Assembly: GCF_964204865.1 (NCBI RefSeq)
Contig: NC_135252.1
Span: 18,807,383-18,871,382, forward strand
Length of the DNA: 64,000 nt
Source of the DNA: Styela clava
Lineage: Eukaryota; Chordata; Ascidiacea; Stolidobranchia; Styelidae
Direction of reading: 5' to 3'
Every line of letters starts with the position of its first letter. The first letter of the stretch is position 1. The position numbers were made by a program, and so were the translations under genes. Under the pieces are notes generated by a model. It did no database searches. It was not told the DNA's origin and was given only the letters and a program-made list of their open reading frames with translations. Positions 49,665-61,989 of the stretch are shown here, in pieces.

Positions 49665-50967
49665 TAGTTCTCAACCTTTTTTAGTTCGTGGCCCATTTTT
49701 TGTTGCACGAAAGTTCCGTGGCACACTTATTTTTTTATGCTAAAAAAAACTACAAGATAACTTAAAAACCAATAGCAACAGAACATACTTTCGCATGGAT
49801 TTTTATTCAACTGAGTATTAGTGAAAAACTTGCTGCTAGACATCGACTAATACATCAATTTTCGGTGGCGTTGAAGAGAGCGCACAACGCGTACCATTTT
49901 TCACATCGAGTCGGTTCCAAGCCTTCGTTTTGATTTACACCAATTTGGAAAACCAGCTACACATAAATACGTGCTACCGGTTGCTAATGCTTCGGGAATG
50001 TTGCTGGAATTCTCTCGTTAAATCCAATCGCAAACGCTTCACACCATCTTCCTTTATTTAGAAAAAACTCACATCTTTATTCTTGTCAGTTAGATAAACT
50101 TTTTCCAGATGAAGTTTCAGTTTTGGGATCTCGTGTAGTTTCGTACCAAACGTACATCTAGTTTTTTACGTAGCATACCAATTTGTTGATATGTCAATCC
50201 TAACCCCCACCTGACTACCATTGCCATCCAAAAATTACGTCACTACGACGTCACAGTTACGTTATAGAACTTGACAAATTCACGTACGATCGCCCGAAAT
50301 GGCATCGGCTCCGACGATAAAGAACTGACTAACGTCATCGATCGCTCTCCTATCGGGATCGGTGCTACGAGAGGACGAGCGAAATAGCTGTTCGATTTCG
50401 GGTTCTCGTCTGCACGTATTGGATGAAAGTTCGTATAGTTTGAAAAGCTCTATTTCGTCACTGTGACGTAAATTTTGGAAGGGCTAGTTAGGTTGGGGTT
50501 AGGATGGACACGTGAAAAAGTTGTTATGCTACGCCCACTACAAGTACCTTAGGTATGAAACTGCATGAGAGCCCAGTTTTGATGGCCTCAATGATGATGT
50601 GCAAAAACTTTATAGCATAAAACAAACAGTAAACACATTGTCCTTTTTCTTCTCTGTTTTCAATGAATGATGTGAATCCATACTTAATGTAATTTTCGAT
50701 TACATTTCGTTTTGCCATTTCAACTGATTTCCAAGTTTTAAAATACGATACGATTACTTTCCCCCGTCTAGAGCCACCTGACCATAGAATGTGTTTGTTG
50801 CGTCACAATGCGCTTTAAGCATGCTTTGCAAATAGATATATGTTTTTTCAAGACGCGTGAAGCTGATTTTGTTACCGAATCAATTTTGTCAATCAACAAC
50901 CCCTGCAATTTATAATTGGTCTGTGGCCCACCTCAAAATGTCTCTGTGGCTCACCAGAGAACCAGTG
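49665..50967. mobile_element. hAT-type element with a C1 MITE inside it
   Basis: The left end reads tagttctcaacctttttt then agttcgtggccca. The right end reads gtctctgtggctcaccag followed by agaaccagtg. The same two ends, closer together, occur at 57900-58211, which shows they belong to one family. The C1 MITE at 50126-50573 interrupts it. I could not find a matching flanking duplication, so the exact ends are approximate. The 121-codon frame at 49168-49533 just outside is not supported as a gene. Confidence 0.65.
50126..50573. mobile_element. hAT-type MITE, family C1, second copy
   Basis: Perfect 8-bp flanking duplication cagttttg (50118-50125, 50574-50581). The interior aligns throughout with 33211-33663, including ttacgtcactacgacgtcac and cgtcactgtgacgt. 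Inserted in the hAT element 49665-50967. Confidence 0.9.
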
Positions 50968-50969
50968 CT

Positions 50970-51844
50970 CTACACGCGAGCCCATTTATTCGGCACGCGA
51001 GCGAGGCCTCAGAAACGAGATCATTCTCTTTCAGATAAAAAGTTTCGAGGCTCTGATTTATCTGATGAATATCCGGTGTTTGTTTATTCATTATCGTTTG
51101 TTAACAATCTGTTATTCATTTGAAATTTTAAAATCTTTTTGTCTTTTCATGACATATGGCTACAAAGAAATATATTATGACGTAACAACTGAGTTAGCTC
51201 TTGACGAATTGTGACGAGACACAGCATTCATTGGGGGGGGGGGGGTCATTGTTACGTAATATATAGTCTTTGCCACCATTTTTTTTTTCATTTCTGATTG
51301 ATTTATAAAGTTGTACAGCTCATGTTGGTTAGAGTTACTTGCTAACTCACTGAAATAAATTGATTTTGGAAGAAATATAAGCAATTATTGAAGGGAATAC
51401 AAGAGAGAAGTGCAGAAAACGAACTATCGCGTGATTGGGAAGTTATCTCGAGAATTTTTCGTGTCTCAAAAACTTTGCAACTGCATGTTTTTATCTACAG
51501 TTTCTCAGGTATGAACTTTATTAAGTCTCATAACAAGAGTAACCTGGAAGATGAAACCAGTAGTTCGTAACTTTCTTTCAATGGAAATCTCTATCAACGG
51601 TAATGCAGCAGCAGAAGTATCACTGATATAGAATAAGAAAAGTAATAAAATCTATTTGTCGAACTGATATTTTCCCGAATAGTGAATCTGTCTGTAGCTT
51701 ACATGTTTAGAAGGTTTATAATTGTGTATTTTTAATTTAAAAGTAACAAAGCATTGTTTTTAATTTTGGTCGGCACGCGGAAGAATTTTGTCGTCAAATT
51801 TGGCCGATTCGGGCACGTGAGCCGAAAAAGGTTGCCCACCCCTG
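50970..51844. mobile_element. Family H1 element, reverse, one end lost
   Basis: Read in reverse, the right end is CAGGGGTGGGCAACC followed by tttttcggctcacgtgcc, as in 47005-47960. The other side starts at acgcgagcccatttattc, inside the H1 sequence, so about 45 bases including that terminus are missing and abut the 49665-50967 element. A G13 run lies at 51233-51245. Confidence 0.8.
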
Positions 51845-52050
51845 CTCTAGAGGCCATCTAGATTTTAGAATAATTTGCCTTTTAAGAAAAGATAATTAGA
51901 ATTGTTGAGTGTGTTGTAGTTTACAGAATCGGCGACGAATTTATGCCATGTTGTGCGAAATTAAACAGTTCTGATCAAATTTCTGTAATTTGCAAAAATT
52001 CTCCATCTCAAAAAATTTTCTACTCATTGTAGTTTCACGTGTTCATTTAT

Positions 52051-52320
52051 CCCAGGGGTTCTCAACCTGGGGTTCGCGAACCCCCAGGGGTTCACGAGAA
52101 GATTTCCAGGGTTACTTGGATTGCAGTCGAGTTTTTTTTTTTTTTCAATATCATTCAATTAACAAAGGAAAACTAAGTAACTACAAGATGAAAATGCATG
52201 CCAATTGAAACTCAGCGTAGATTTTCCCCGATCTAGAGTTGTTGTGATTGTGACGCAACAATGTGAATTGCACAGCTTTTCAGCCAAAAGGGGGGGGGGT
52301 GGTACTTAACAGAGAGAACA
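52051..52320. mobile_element. hAT-type end fragment
   Basis: Starts CCAGGGGTTCTCAACC and continues tggggttcgcgaaccc, a common hAT-type terminus. A homopolymer T run and a G10 run (52291-52300) follow. No right end was found, so the limit is approximate. Confidence 0.45.
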
Positions 52321-52719
52321 TCGCAATGACACTAACAAGGATATAGTCATCGGGTCATCAAGTTAGGATATAATTATACTGGCTCATCAGACTCTTATTC
52401 CGGTACTCACTGCTAAAATCGCGTGATTTATATATATCATCGTTTATATCGTTCCTCTGAAGTCTAAACCCACTCCTTTGCAACTATATCACACCCGTAC
52501 TAGTACTAGTATATTCGTAAGAATACAGTATATGTATATATGTATTATTATTGTAACTCAGACTATAACATGCATTTTTACAGATACCAATAACAGGAAA
52601 GAGCATGAGCTATTTTTAGAATTAAAATCTAATATTGAATATAATATATATAGAAGTTGTTTTATGATGTAATTGGATTAGTATAACCAATCAAAGTTTA
52701 CATTAGGACGATCTTTCGA

Positions 52720-55700
52720 TTAGTCCCTTTTAAAAAGATTTTTCCAAAAGTCCAATAATCTGTTCCAAAAATTTAAGTCGTTTGGTACTTCTTTGTCGGC
52801 CTTGACATTACGTTTCTTCTCATTTTCTTCATTGAACTCATTCATTTTTTGAAACGATTGGTCTAATCTTTTTTTAATCAGGAAACTAATTTCTTCCGAA
52901 TTGGAACGCGAGACAATCAATCTTGCAGTCATTGGCGCAAGATGGTGGGTAAACTGATCTTTTAATATGTCATAATAATTTTCCAAATTTCTGATGAAAA
53001 TTTCGTTCATGGTCTGTGAAAATGATGGAAAAGTTTGTTTAAGAGTCCGTTGAAAAGATTGAAAGTTTCACAAAAGTTATTGCAAAGAAATAACAAATAC
53101 TTGGTCAACCGATTTTAAATTTTCAGTACTCTACTGCGAAAGTTGCTGGATGGCTGTTTTTTTTCTACTTTTCCGATGGTCTACATTCTACGCTTCTATT
53201 AATCAAATTATTTTCTGGGAACACTTTTATGTGGCAGTTGACCTCGTATCCATAAATTAGAGCAGGGCTTCTCAATGTGGCCCAGGTGGCTCCCACAGCG
53301 CAATTACAGGGAGTCCACAGATAAATTGCTAAGTAAAGTAAATGAGTGCATTTTATTAAAGGTTTTTTTTTTCATAAGTTGTTCGATGAACGAAAGAGCA
53401 CCTGTTAGATCAGTGCTTGAATGAAAATTCGTGTTCTGCTGCGATGAGAAAGATGGGAACCCCCACATTGGGGCATTGCTCTGAATGAAGTGCGTTTACT
53501 AAGTTTATATTTTTGACAGACCTTTTCCAATTCTTCTTCGTTTGCGAGAATCATGGCTTCAATCCTAGACTCATATAATTTCTTTGTAATCTCCTTTAAA
53601 AAAACACATTTTTATACGTCATATAGAATTAATACGTGAAACTACGCAGAAAAGTGCCAAGTGAAATTGTACCATACCCATTACCTTTAACTAGATAACT
53701 GAACAATAATAAATTTCGATTATAACGTAACTAACTCACCCAACTTTCCTTGTTGCGTTCCAAAGCCTCCTCATACCTTTTTTCGAGGTTTTCTTCAACT
53801 ACCTTTCTGTATTCGTTCAGATGTGGACAGCATAGATCCAAATACTGTTGGACCATTTGTAAAATTATTTCCTCTATTTCAGCCAGAGGGATGTTGTTAG
53901 CCTTGAAAGTGAATAATCTGAATTATGGGCTATATACCATATACGAAATAACTGACAGTAATGAAAAAGAGAGTATTTTTTTTAGATTGGAAGGTCTGTC
54001 ATTTTACAATAAAAAAAAAAAAATTATGAATATCTTTGAGGCAGCAGGCTAAATATACAACTGAAATTCAAATATTATATATATCACCAAGTTATTATTC
54101 AACCATTCTTTGAACTGTTCAACAATTTCAGCCACATATTTTTCATAAACGACTTCTCCTTTGTTATTCTTCCACGCCAATGCCATTGGACCTCTTTCCT
54201 ATGAAAAAATTTAGATATGAAAATTGCCTATGCAAATCATTGATCGTTTCATACCATCGCGACAACTGAGAGGGTCAGTAGAAGCGATTAGTCCCTCCTT
54301 TCCCAGTGTGCTTTCGTGGCGAACTTTTAATAGTATGTTATTATGTCGACTATTCGCAAATTAAAGAATTTAGACTTGACGGTAATTTAGACTTCCTATT
54401 TTGCTTAATAATTATTCATTTTGAGTGCAATGTTTGTGTGGACATTTCACATTTTTTTAGTACGCAATTGTTGCGGTTGGGATGAATACCTTCGCTTCTA
54501 TATATACTTAGGTATACAGTATTCAAGCTTCTCATGTTTTATGCGGCCTTTCTATGTTTGCTGTGGCTATTCACAATATTACCTCTATATTGGTACACAC
54601 ACTCCTGGAGCGCTCAAATTTGTAACAGTTAGTGAACCAGTTAAAGAGATAAGAAAATTCGAATCCTTTCCGATTCTAATCTACATTTAAATTTTATATT
54701 TTTGTTTCAATCATTTACATTCTATATTTGCTTGACAGAACTCCTTACAGCAAAGTAATTTTAGGTTTTTTTTAACAAAAGAAGTACTTTGTAATAATTG
54801 AGCGATTAGGATTTGATAACTTGTCGTCGCTTTGAATCTTCAGATTAAGAGATCAACGCCGGAACATGAACTTTTAAAATCAAATATTTACTTCAGTCTG
54901 TGAGTATTCATCTTTATCTACCTCTGAGTCGTTCTGATTTTGCTATAAAATGAAAATAAGTCATATATAAAAATACATTCATTACGTTCGCGGAGACGTT
55001 TGTGAGTACCGAACAATGCAGGAAAGTAGTTTTTGTGATTGTCAAAAAACTAAATATGAAAAAATGAATTGTTTAACTTTGTCGGATTTTACAATTATCT
55101 GCATTGCAAGCAACAACAATCACTGAAATACACAAAATAGTTTGCATTCTGAGTAAGACAGAATCACAATATGTTCATATACTTTTTTGATCTTCCACAT
55201 TGCTTTAAAAAACTCTGAATTAAGCTTGCTTTCGAGTTTTTCTTTAAACTTCTTCTCCTCTTCAGTTAGAGCCTGTGCCCAATACTCTCTAACTATTTTG
55301 GTTTTTATCTCATTTTCCTGTTTTTGAATTCTATCATCATCCTGGTGCCCTTGACCCACCTGTGAAAAGCTAGGTTTCAAAATCAATTGCAAAAAAGTTG
55401 AAAATGTTTAGACGGCACTTATTGATGTTTACCGTATTTCCCGGCGAATAAGTCTATAAGTCTATGAGATGGCCCCAATGAGGCGGGCCGGAAAATCACA
55501 TAAAAATCGGAATAGGAAATTGCCACGTATTAGCTTCTGAGCAGTCGCCCCGTTTGCGCATTCGTTAAAATGACCCATAATGACTGTTTCTGTCGTGTAA
55601 TTTTAAATCCATCACAACTACGCCAATTTAAACTGTCTTTCTATTTCAATTTAATTGTGATCAACGTAACTCAACATTACTAATCTAAAATAACACGACT

Positions 55701-58700
55701 GGCTCCAGACATAATAATACGAGATAAAACTGCCGGCTTATATTTAATCTTTGATATATATTTTTGAGCTCTTGCAAATTCGTTATCACCGTTATAAAAT
55801 CCCAAGATCTGCTATAGAGCCGTAGAAATTACAATTTAATTAGGAATAGTAAAAATACTTATAAAGTATGGTGATTTATGTCTTAAAATCTAGCAGCGCC
55901 TAAAACAGCCACGACATTTGGCCCTGCTGACGTATACTGGTCGTCTTTTAAAGCATTGTGTTTTGATTTGAAAGTCATTCCTTGGTTTGTGCTGCTTTAA
56001 GACTCTTAGTTGACGTTTGAGCTAATAAAAGCCTACTGTACGAGCTTGTTTCTTTCTGTATTAGGTTCACCACAATTTATTAGCTCAAATTGTACAATTG
56101 TACAGCTGCAATTGTACAGGAGTACAGTTGAATGATATGGTGAATTATTTTTATAATTACTGTATATCAATTGAATTTCCCCGACTTTTATTTTTACATT
56201 CTCTTCCAAATCATATATGATGATTCATATCAATCTTGTTGGTTAATTTGTGAATGAATAAGTGTCTCTTTGTGCTTATTGCTTTCATTTATTTCAATTT
56301 TTATTAACTCGTTTTTAATCTTGGTGTCGCAGACTTATGATGACCATCTCTGGTCCTGACTTCCAGTCATTTGCAATGAAATCCGTTACTGTAACGCATA
56401 ATTACTTCTTCCTATTTTGAATTTGTGTTGTAATATCTTACACGACGAAATAAACTTATTGTCTATTGTTTTAAATTTGAACGATTAACTGGTTTCCTGG
56501 AAGCAATGGCAACTTCTGACCAAAAACCTATTCGGGTGCCAGTGATTGGATGTCTTGCCGAAGGAAGTTGGAGCTCTAAAAGTATTTTCCCATTGGGATA
56601 GAATGCTTACAGATTACTTAACAGTTGTATAATCCAACAGCTCCACGGAAGATGTTTCACGGCTAATTAACAAATGTGCTATCATGAGTCGATATTTATC
56701 AACTGAAGTGTTTTCCTTTGTGGAAGATGTAGATGTGTATGATGAAGCTATGGCGATTTTGCGCAAACATTATCATAAAAAGGAGAATATCATATATGCA
56801 AGGCACACGCTGGCTACACATGTTCAGTTGAGCAGTGAAACAATCTCCGAATTTTCCAAACGCTCAAGTCCCTTGCTGCGAATAGAGCTGTCCAAGCAAA
56901 CCGAATATTCGAAATCGAATCGCAAATTATTCGAATCGTTTTTCGACTAATTTTCGAAGTGCTAAAATGAGGTATATCAAGAGAAAAAAAGTCTCACGAA
57001 CACTTTTGCACATCTTTTTTAATCGGGCAAGTGACACATATTTCTCTAGCCTTTCAATTTGCGGTAAAAAAGGCAATTTAGTTTTTGTAGAAAATGCTAG
57101 TTCTATAATTAGAATCGATTTGAAGCTGTTGAGTCAGTAATCATAAGAATGTGGTACGGGTAACTTGAAGCTGAAACACATGCTGGAAGATCCTTATGAT
57201 GGCAATATCTGCTTTCAATGGAATTTGTAATTTCCCATGATGACAATACTTCGTATTATACGCAAATTACTATAAAAAAGAAATCGCATTCTGATGGCTG
57301 TTGTACAGTAACAATACAATCATCAAATAATAATGTCATCCTTAGCTCCAAATTCGAGACCTCCCTAAATGCAATTCAAAATTTCATGGGCAACAGTTTT
57401 ATCTATATTCTAATCTATATTAATGGTTGTCAATCATTTTGCTGAAAATTACACACAAGAAAACAGAGTTAAGAATGGTGATAATGGAATTGAAATAGCT
57501 TTGCATGTCTTATTAAAATTGAATTCATCAGATTTGCGTAAATAAATTATTGAGACTATGTGCAATTTTCAACTCACAACACTCGGCAGTTTTCTAAACC
57601 CCAATTTTAAGGACTTCTAAAGTTAATCTCCTTTTATAACTTTGAAAACATAATTGTGCAAAATATCAGCAGTAATTTAGATGTAACTGCACATATGTTA
57701 TCACAATATTGCATGGGGAATTTTTATTGTATGATAGAGACAGAATTAGGATAGCGCAATAATATTCGGTTCGATTCGGGAAAAATATTCGATTTGATTC
57801 GGATCAAAAAATATTAGATTTTGGACAACCCTACTTGCAAAATATTGTAATTTCAAAGCAGTCAGCGCCGAGCAACACAGAGTGGAGGCGCTAAGTCTAC
57901 AATGGTTTTCAACCTTTTTTCTTTCATGGCCCATTTTCGTTGCACAAAAATTTCCGTGGCTGATTAAATTTTTATTGCGAGAGAAAAACTACAAGAAAAA
58001 TCAAAATCTTTCTACGAAAATGAAACACTTTCCTTTTAATAATTAGAATTAATCACCATTCAGTAGCAGTAAACAGCATCATCAATCATTGGCACTACAA
58101 TCAAAACTAAGGATAGTGATACATATGAAACAATTTTTAAGTTTTGTGGCCCATCTCGAAATCTCTCCGTAGCCCAGCAGTGGGCCATGCCCCACTGGTT
58201 GAGAACCAGTGTGCTAAGAGATGCGCTTATAACAGCGCTAGTATTCGATGAAGATTGCTAGAATATGACTTATTATCACTGGAAAAAGCTATTCAAATTG
58301 CTGATTCTTTAGAACAGGCCGAGAAATTCTCGCATTCGTACAGCAATCAATGAAAATGCAGCCGCTGCATCAACGGATGATCAATCTTCGGTAAATGAAG
58401 GAGGCAATTTTATGAGTTTAGCTCTGATAGTGACCAACTCGTAGCTGCTGCAGGAAGTACTGACGGAACAAAAGTTAATAATTTTTGCGGACGAATTCAT
58501 GCTTTAAATCGACAGAAGTGCCATGCTAGAAACGCAGAGTTTTTTAATTGTGGCTTCCGAGGACATTTCGTAAAAGTTTGCCGCAGAGCGAAGAAATGGG
58601 TTGCTACCGTAAACGATTCGTACCTGACTTCAAATATTGCTGGTATTCATATTTCGTTGTCACGATCGACGAATATTGCTAGAATTGAGGAAAACCCTCT

Positions 58701-61700
58701 GGTGGCTTTACTAGACTCCGGCGCTTCACAGAGTTACGTAAAGGCATCCGTGGCAAGAAGTCTTAGCCTCACACTCTACGGTCCAAAGACTGTAACTGCA
58801 CTTGCTTCAAACGATGCAGTTGCACAAACAATTGGGTTCGTTGACGCATCTATAAACAAAGCAAACATCGAGAAGTTGTCTTCAAATTCAACGTAGACTA
58901 CGACTTCTTGTGCGTTGGTAAAGAGATCTGCAATTTTGCTAGCGCTAAAGTAAGTGGACGTTTACGTATTTTTTTTTATTTGTTGACGATAACTGTAAGC
59001 CCATCACTGTCAGGTCCAGAAATTACAGTTCCGATGATCTAAAGTTTACTAAAGATGAGATTGCTCGTTTGTTGCGGGAAGGCGTTATCGAACGGTCAGA
59101 GTCGCCGCGGCGCGCTCAAATATTGGTCACGAAAGACCAAAGACATAAAATACGTCTTGTTATTGACTATTCACAAACAATAAATAGATAGATGCACAGA
59201 TGCACCGCTCTTGACGCTTATCCCTTACCTTGCATAAACAATATAATGAACGAGGTGGCTAAAGGAAGGATCTACAGTACAGTACCATTGATTTACGTTA
59301 AGTTACTTATCACCAAATTCCTATTACCAATTTACAACCTCTTATTAATCTTAAACCACCCGAAAATGGAAATAATTTGAAACGGTGCTTGGGAATATTT
59401 ACCTACTATTCGAAATGGATATCTAAATTATCTAAAAAATTAAAGCCACTCTCAACTAATACATTGATTCCCCTTAAAGGTAGAGATTCATTGATTTTGA
59501 AGGGCCCGTCGCGAGAAAACGACGATATTTACTCGTGATATTGGACAAGTATAGTAGATTCCCTTTTACATACCCATGTGCGGACATGACTGCAATCACT
59601 GTCACGAAATGTCTCGCGTCATTATTTTCTTTGGTTGGTTTACCGGAGCATGTTCACAGCGACAGAGGAACTTTCTTTTTTGGCCAATGAACTGAAACAG
59701 TTTCTTACAAGAAAGGGCATAGCGACTAGCAACACAACTCCTTGTCACCCGAAAGGGAATTCCCAGTGCGAAAGAGCAAACCGGACCATATGGAAAAATA
59801 TCAAACCAATGCTGCTATCAAGAACTCTGCCCGAAAGTGGTTGGGAGGAGTTCTGCCAGACACTTTACATGCGACAAGATCACTTCTTTGCACCTCCACT
59901 GGTACTACGCCACATATTCGCTTGTTCAATTTTAAAAGACGGTTTTACGGTTTCAACGAGTGATCTGGCGCGATTCCCTGACGCTGTACAATCTGACTGA
60001 AAGCAATTGGAAATTGAAAATACTAAACCCGTATTGGAATCAACACGTCAGGATACTCCATACAGTTTTGAAATTCCTGATTTGAAGAACGATGAGACAA
60101 TTTCTTCTGATTACTTAGTTGAGGTAGCAGATAAAACTTCTTCTCCAATTAAGGAGGAAGAAATGCCTATTCGTCGGTCGAGTCGTTTAAAGGGGCGCTT
60201 GATCGTTATGGAGACTGGGCCTCGTAATTGAGCAACTTTTAAATTCCTTTATTCCAGATTAATGTTTCCAAATTTGAGGTATTATTATACTTTTATTGTT
60301 ACTTATCGATCTTAAGATCGATAGGTATTTGTCTGTCTGTATGTTTGTCTGTGTGTTAGATGCACGCGATATCTCACGGAAGCGAGGTTGAATCTGCTCC
60401 AAATTTTGCATGTGCATTCATCATAGCTCGGATCAGAAGCCTATTGATTTTGGATGGATTGTGTCTTATAATTAGCGAGGTATTAATTAATTAGTGATGG
60501 GACACACGGTGTCACTATGAAGTAAGACCACTGTTTTGGGGGATCCCTTAACCTTCGATCGATAAGTCTTCGGTTTCTAACCGATATTCTAGTTTTACTT
60601 TTATCGTACAACTTCGTCATTTTAAGACTCCTACTTTGAAGACTCGTTTGAGCTAATAAAAGCCTACTGTACGAGCCTTTTTCTTTCTATATTAGGTTCA
60701 TCACATTAATTATATATATATATATCAAAGATACATCGCCTAGAAATCACCCCGAACTTTTTCAACGGATTTTTTTAACCCATGACTTATTTAAAATGGG
60801 TTGCCTTATTAATTTAATTGTGCATCACTACTTCAAAATACCCCGACAATCCCTGACCATGAAAATGTGTCGTAAAATGATCGATTATATTTTGTTTCAA
60901 ATGTTTAGGCAAATTTCGAATCTGAAGTGTTCCTGCAACACTCATCCCACTCCAGCACAATACTGCAACTTATTATTTCGAAGATATCACCGTAAAAAAA
61001 TCTCTAAACGGGTAGGCATGTTATGGCCTTAATGTATTTAATGGTCCAAATCGAAAAATAAGTTAACCCCGGAAAAATGATAATTTTCACATTCGCTCAA
61101 TAAGACGCCGAACCCAAATCAAACCAAAAAATAAAATCGGTCTAAAAAAGCGTCTTAGTCGCCAAGAAATACGGTATTTATTTTATCAATGGTCATACGC
61201 AATTATTTTGTAAGTTTGATATCCAAGTCGCATATATGGGAGTGAAGATGTTGATTCATCAAGCAATTCTTTCTCCGCCCAGAAGCTAGCGGTTTTACTG
61301 TAACTCCACGCATTGTTTTGTCAAAATCCACCCGCTCAACGGCGATAAAACGTAAACATAATGCTTTGGTTAGACACAGTTTTAGTTATTAACTAAGGAC
61401 GCTTTATCGGGAAATCTTGCGCCTCTCAGAATTTTTTATTCTTACATTAATCCATTGATTCGCATTCTGCCTGTCCAGTAGAACAGTCAATCTGTACAAT
61501 CTCACGCGTCTCTCTTCCTGTGAAAATAAATGTATACATCTTAAAAAATAAACAGGCCCGCATGATTTAAAAACTGACTGAATTCAGGTTCCGAAAAAGG
61601 TTCTGTTTACATGAGCTGTACCATCTTTGAAAGCGTATATAATTAGTAAAACGACAGTGCAGCATCAATTGTTTCCTGATTTATCGAACAACGCACTCAA

Positions 61701-61984
61701 ATTAACATGAATGTTAATGTAACTATGAATGTTAAAAGTTGGGTTGTACTTCTATTATTTCATCTCTGTTTAATTTCATTAACACTTCAATTAATATTTA
61801 CCTGTCTTATCTTTTGTTCCATTTCACGTTGTTCACTGTTTTCCTCCACTAATTTTTTGACGAACTCTTCTGCCTTTGATTTTATTTGATCGGAGTCTGC
61901 CTTCCCTCGATACTTTTTCTGAATTTCACTCAGATGTTTTTTATGCATGTCCGTTAGTGCATCCGGGTCCATATGCTCTTTAGA
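52720..61984 (-). CDS. Helical, charge-rich protein, at least eight exons, 5' end missing
   Basis: Exons: 61984-61802, 61517-61446, 55359-55183, 54942-54892, 54198-54088, 53901-53740, 53593-53522, 53013-52720. All introns are GT-AG and every exon is a multiple of three in phase 0. Together they give 373 residues ending FKRD and a TAA stop. The chain is helical, with blocks such as MHKKHLSEIQKKYRGKAD, ALTEEEKKFKEKLESKL, ERGPMALAWKNNKGEVVYEKY and EEIILQMVQQYLDLC. The first exon follows a TTTTACAG acceptor and has no credible start, so the N-terminal part lies to the right, beyond 62 kb. The length and long helical tail could suit the C-terminal region of a large GTPase of the guanylate-binding type, but I see no GTPase motif and this is only a guess. 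The intron 55360-61445 is inflated by transposons. The donor after 53522 (GTCTGT) is weak. Confidence 0.72.
53270..53500. mobile_element. Possible small hAT-type element in an intron
   Basis: The left end reads cagggcttctcaatgtggcc. Around 53466-53482 the sequence acattggggcattgctctg resembles its inverted form. A flanking duplication is not evident. Confidence 0.35.
56883..57833. mobile_element. DNA element inserted in the retroelement gag
   Basis: Starts tagagctgtccaagcaaacc and ends, in reverse, tagggttgtccaaaatctaa. Subterminal repeats of attcgaatcg / attcgattcgg lie at both sides. It breaks the gag reading frame. No perfect flanking duplication was seen, so the ends may be off by a few bases. 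Confidence 0.65.
57900..58211. mobile_element. hAT-type MITE inserted in the retroelement
   Basis: Left caatggttttcaacctttttt-like end and right ccactggttgagaaccagtg end form an inverted pair. The interior reads atggcccattttcgttgcac, as in the element at 49665-50967. Flanks share only ctaag. Confidence 0.75.
60301..60567. mobile_element. MITE in the 3' part of the retroelement
   Basis: Begins acttatcgatc and ends gatcgataagt, perfect inverted ends of 11 bases. Interior has a gtctgtctgtatgtttgtct run. It sits just before the 3' LTR remnant. Confidence 0.75.
60710..60724. repeat. (AT)n microsatellite
   Basis: Short alternating AT tract immediately after the 3' LTR remnant. Confidence 0.8.
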
Positions 61985-61989
61985 CTGTA

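Larger units (their letters stand above)
55999..60705 (+). mobile_element. Ty3/gypsy-type LTR retroelement, heavily decayed
   Basis: LTR remnants: 55999-56074 and 60622-60705 share agctaataaaagcctactgt and end ttcaccaca / ttcatcaca. Between them on the plus strand are gag-like sequence (about 56504 and 56684-56880), a degenerate zinc knuckle (NCGFRGHFVKVC, 58550-58590, first Cys replaced), a protease (LLDSGAS near 58710), reverse transcriptase pieces (EGVIERSESPR at 59080, DAYPLPCINN at 59213, YHQIPI near 59310), an LGIFTYYSKWI piece near 59390, and integrase (HSDRGTF near 59655, then CHPKGNSQCERANR). The central pol region is deleted, frames are shifted and stops are frequent. The 3' tail (60007-60231) is acidic and unassigned. 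Gene order PR-RT-IN fits Ty3/gypsy. The clade is not determinable here. It cannot move by itself. Confidence 0.8.
55432..61174. mobile_element. TA-flanked DNA transposon split by later insertions
   Basis: The left end is ccgtatttcccggcgaataa after TA at 55430-55431. The right end in reverse is ccgtatttcttggcgactaa, followed by TA at 61175-61176. The two arms are 5.7 kb apart because a retroelement and further elements lie between them. No transposase remains in the arms. The pairing of the two arms is inferred from their inverted similarity. Confidence 0.6.
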
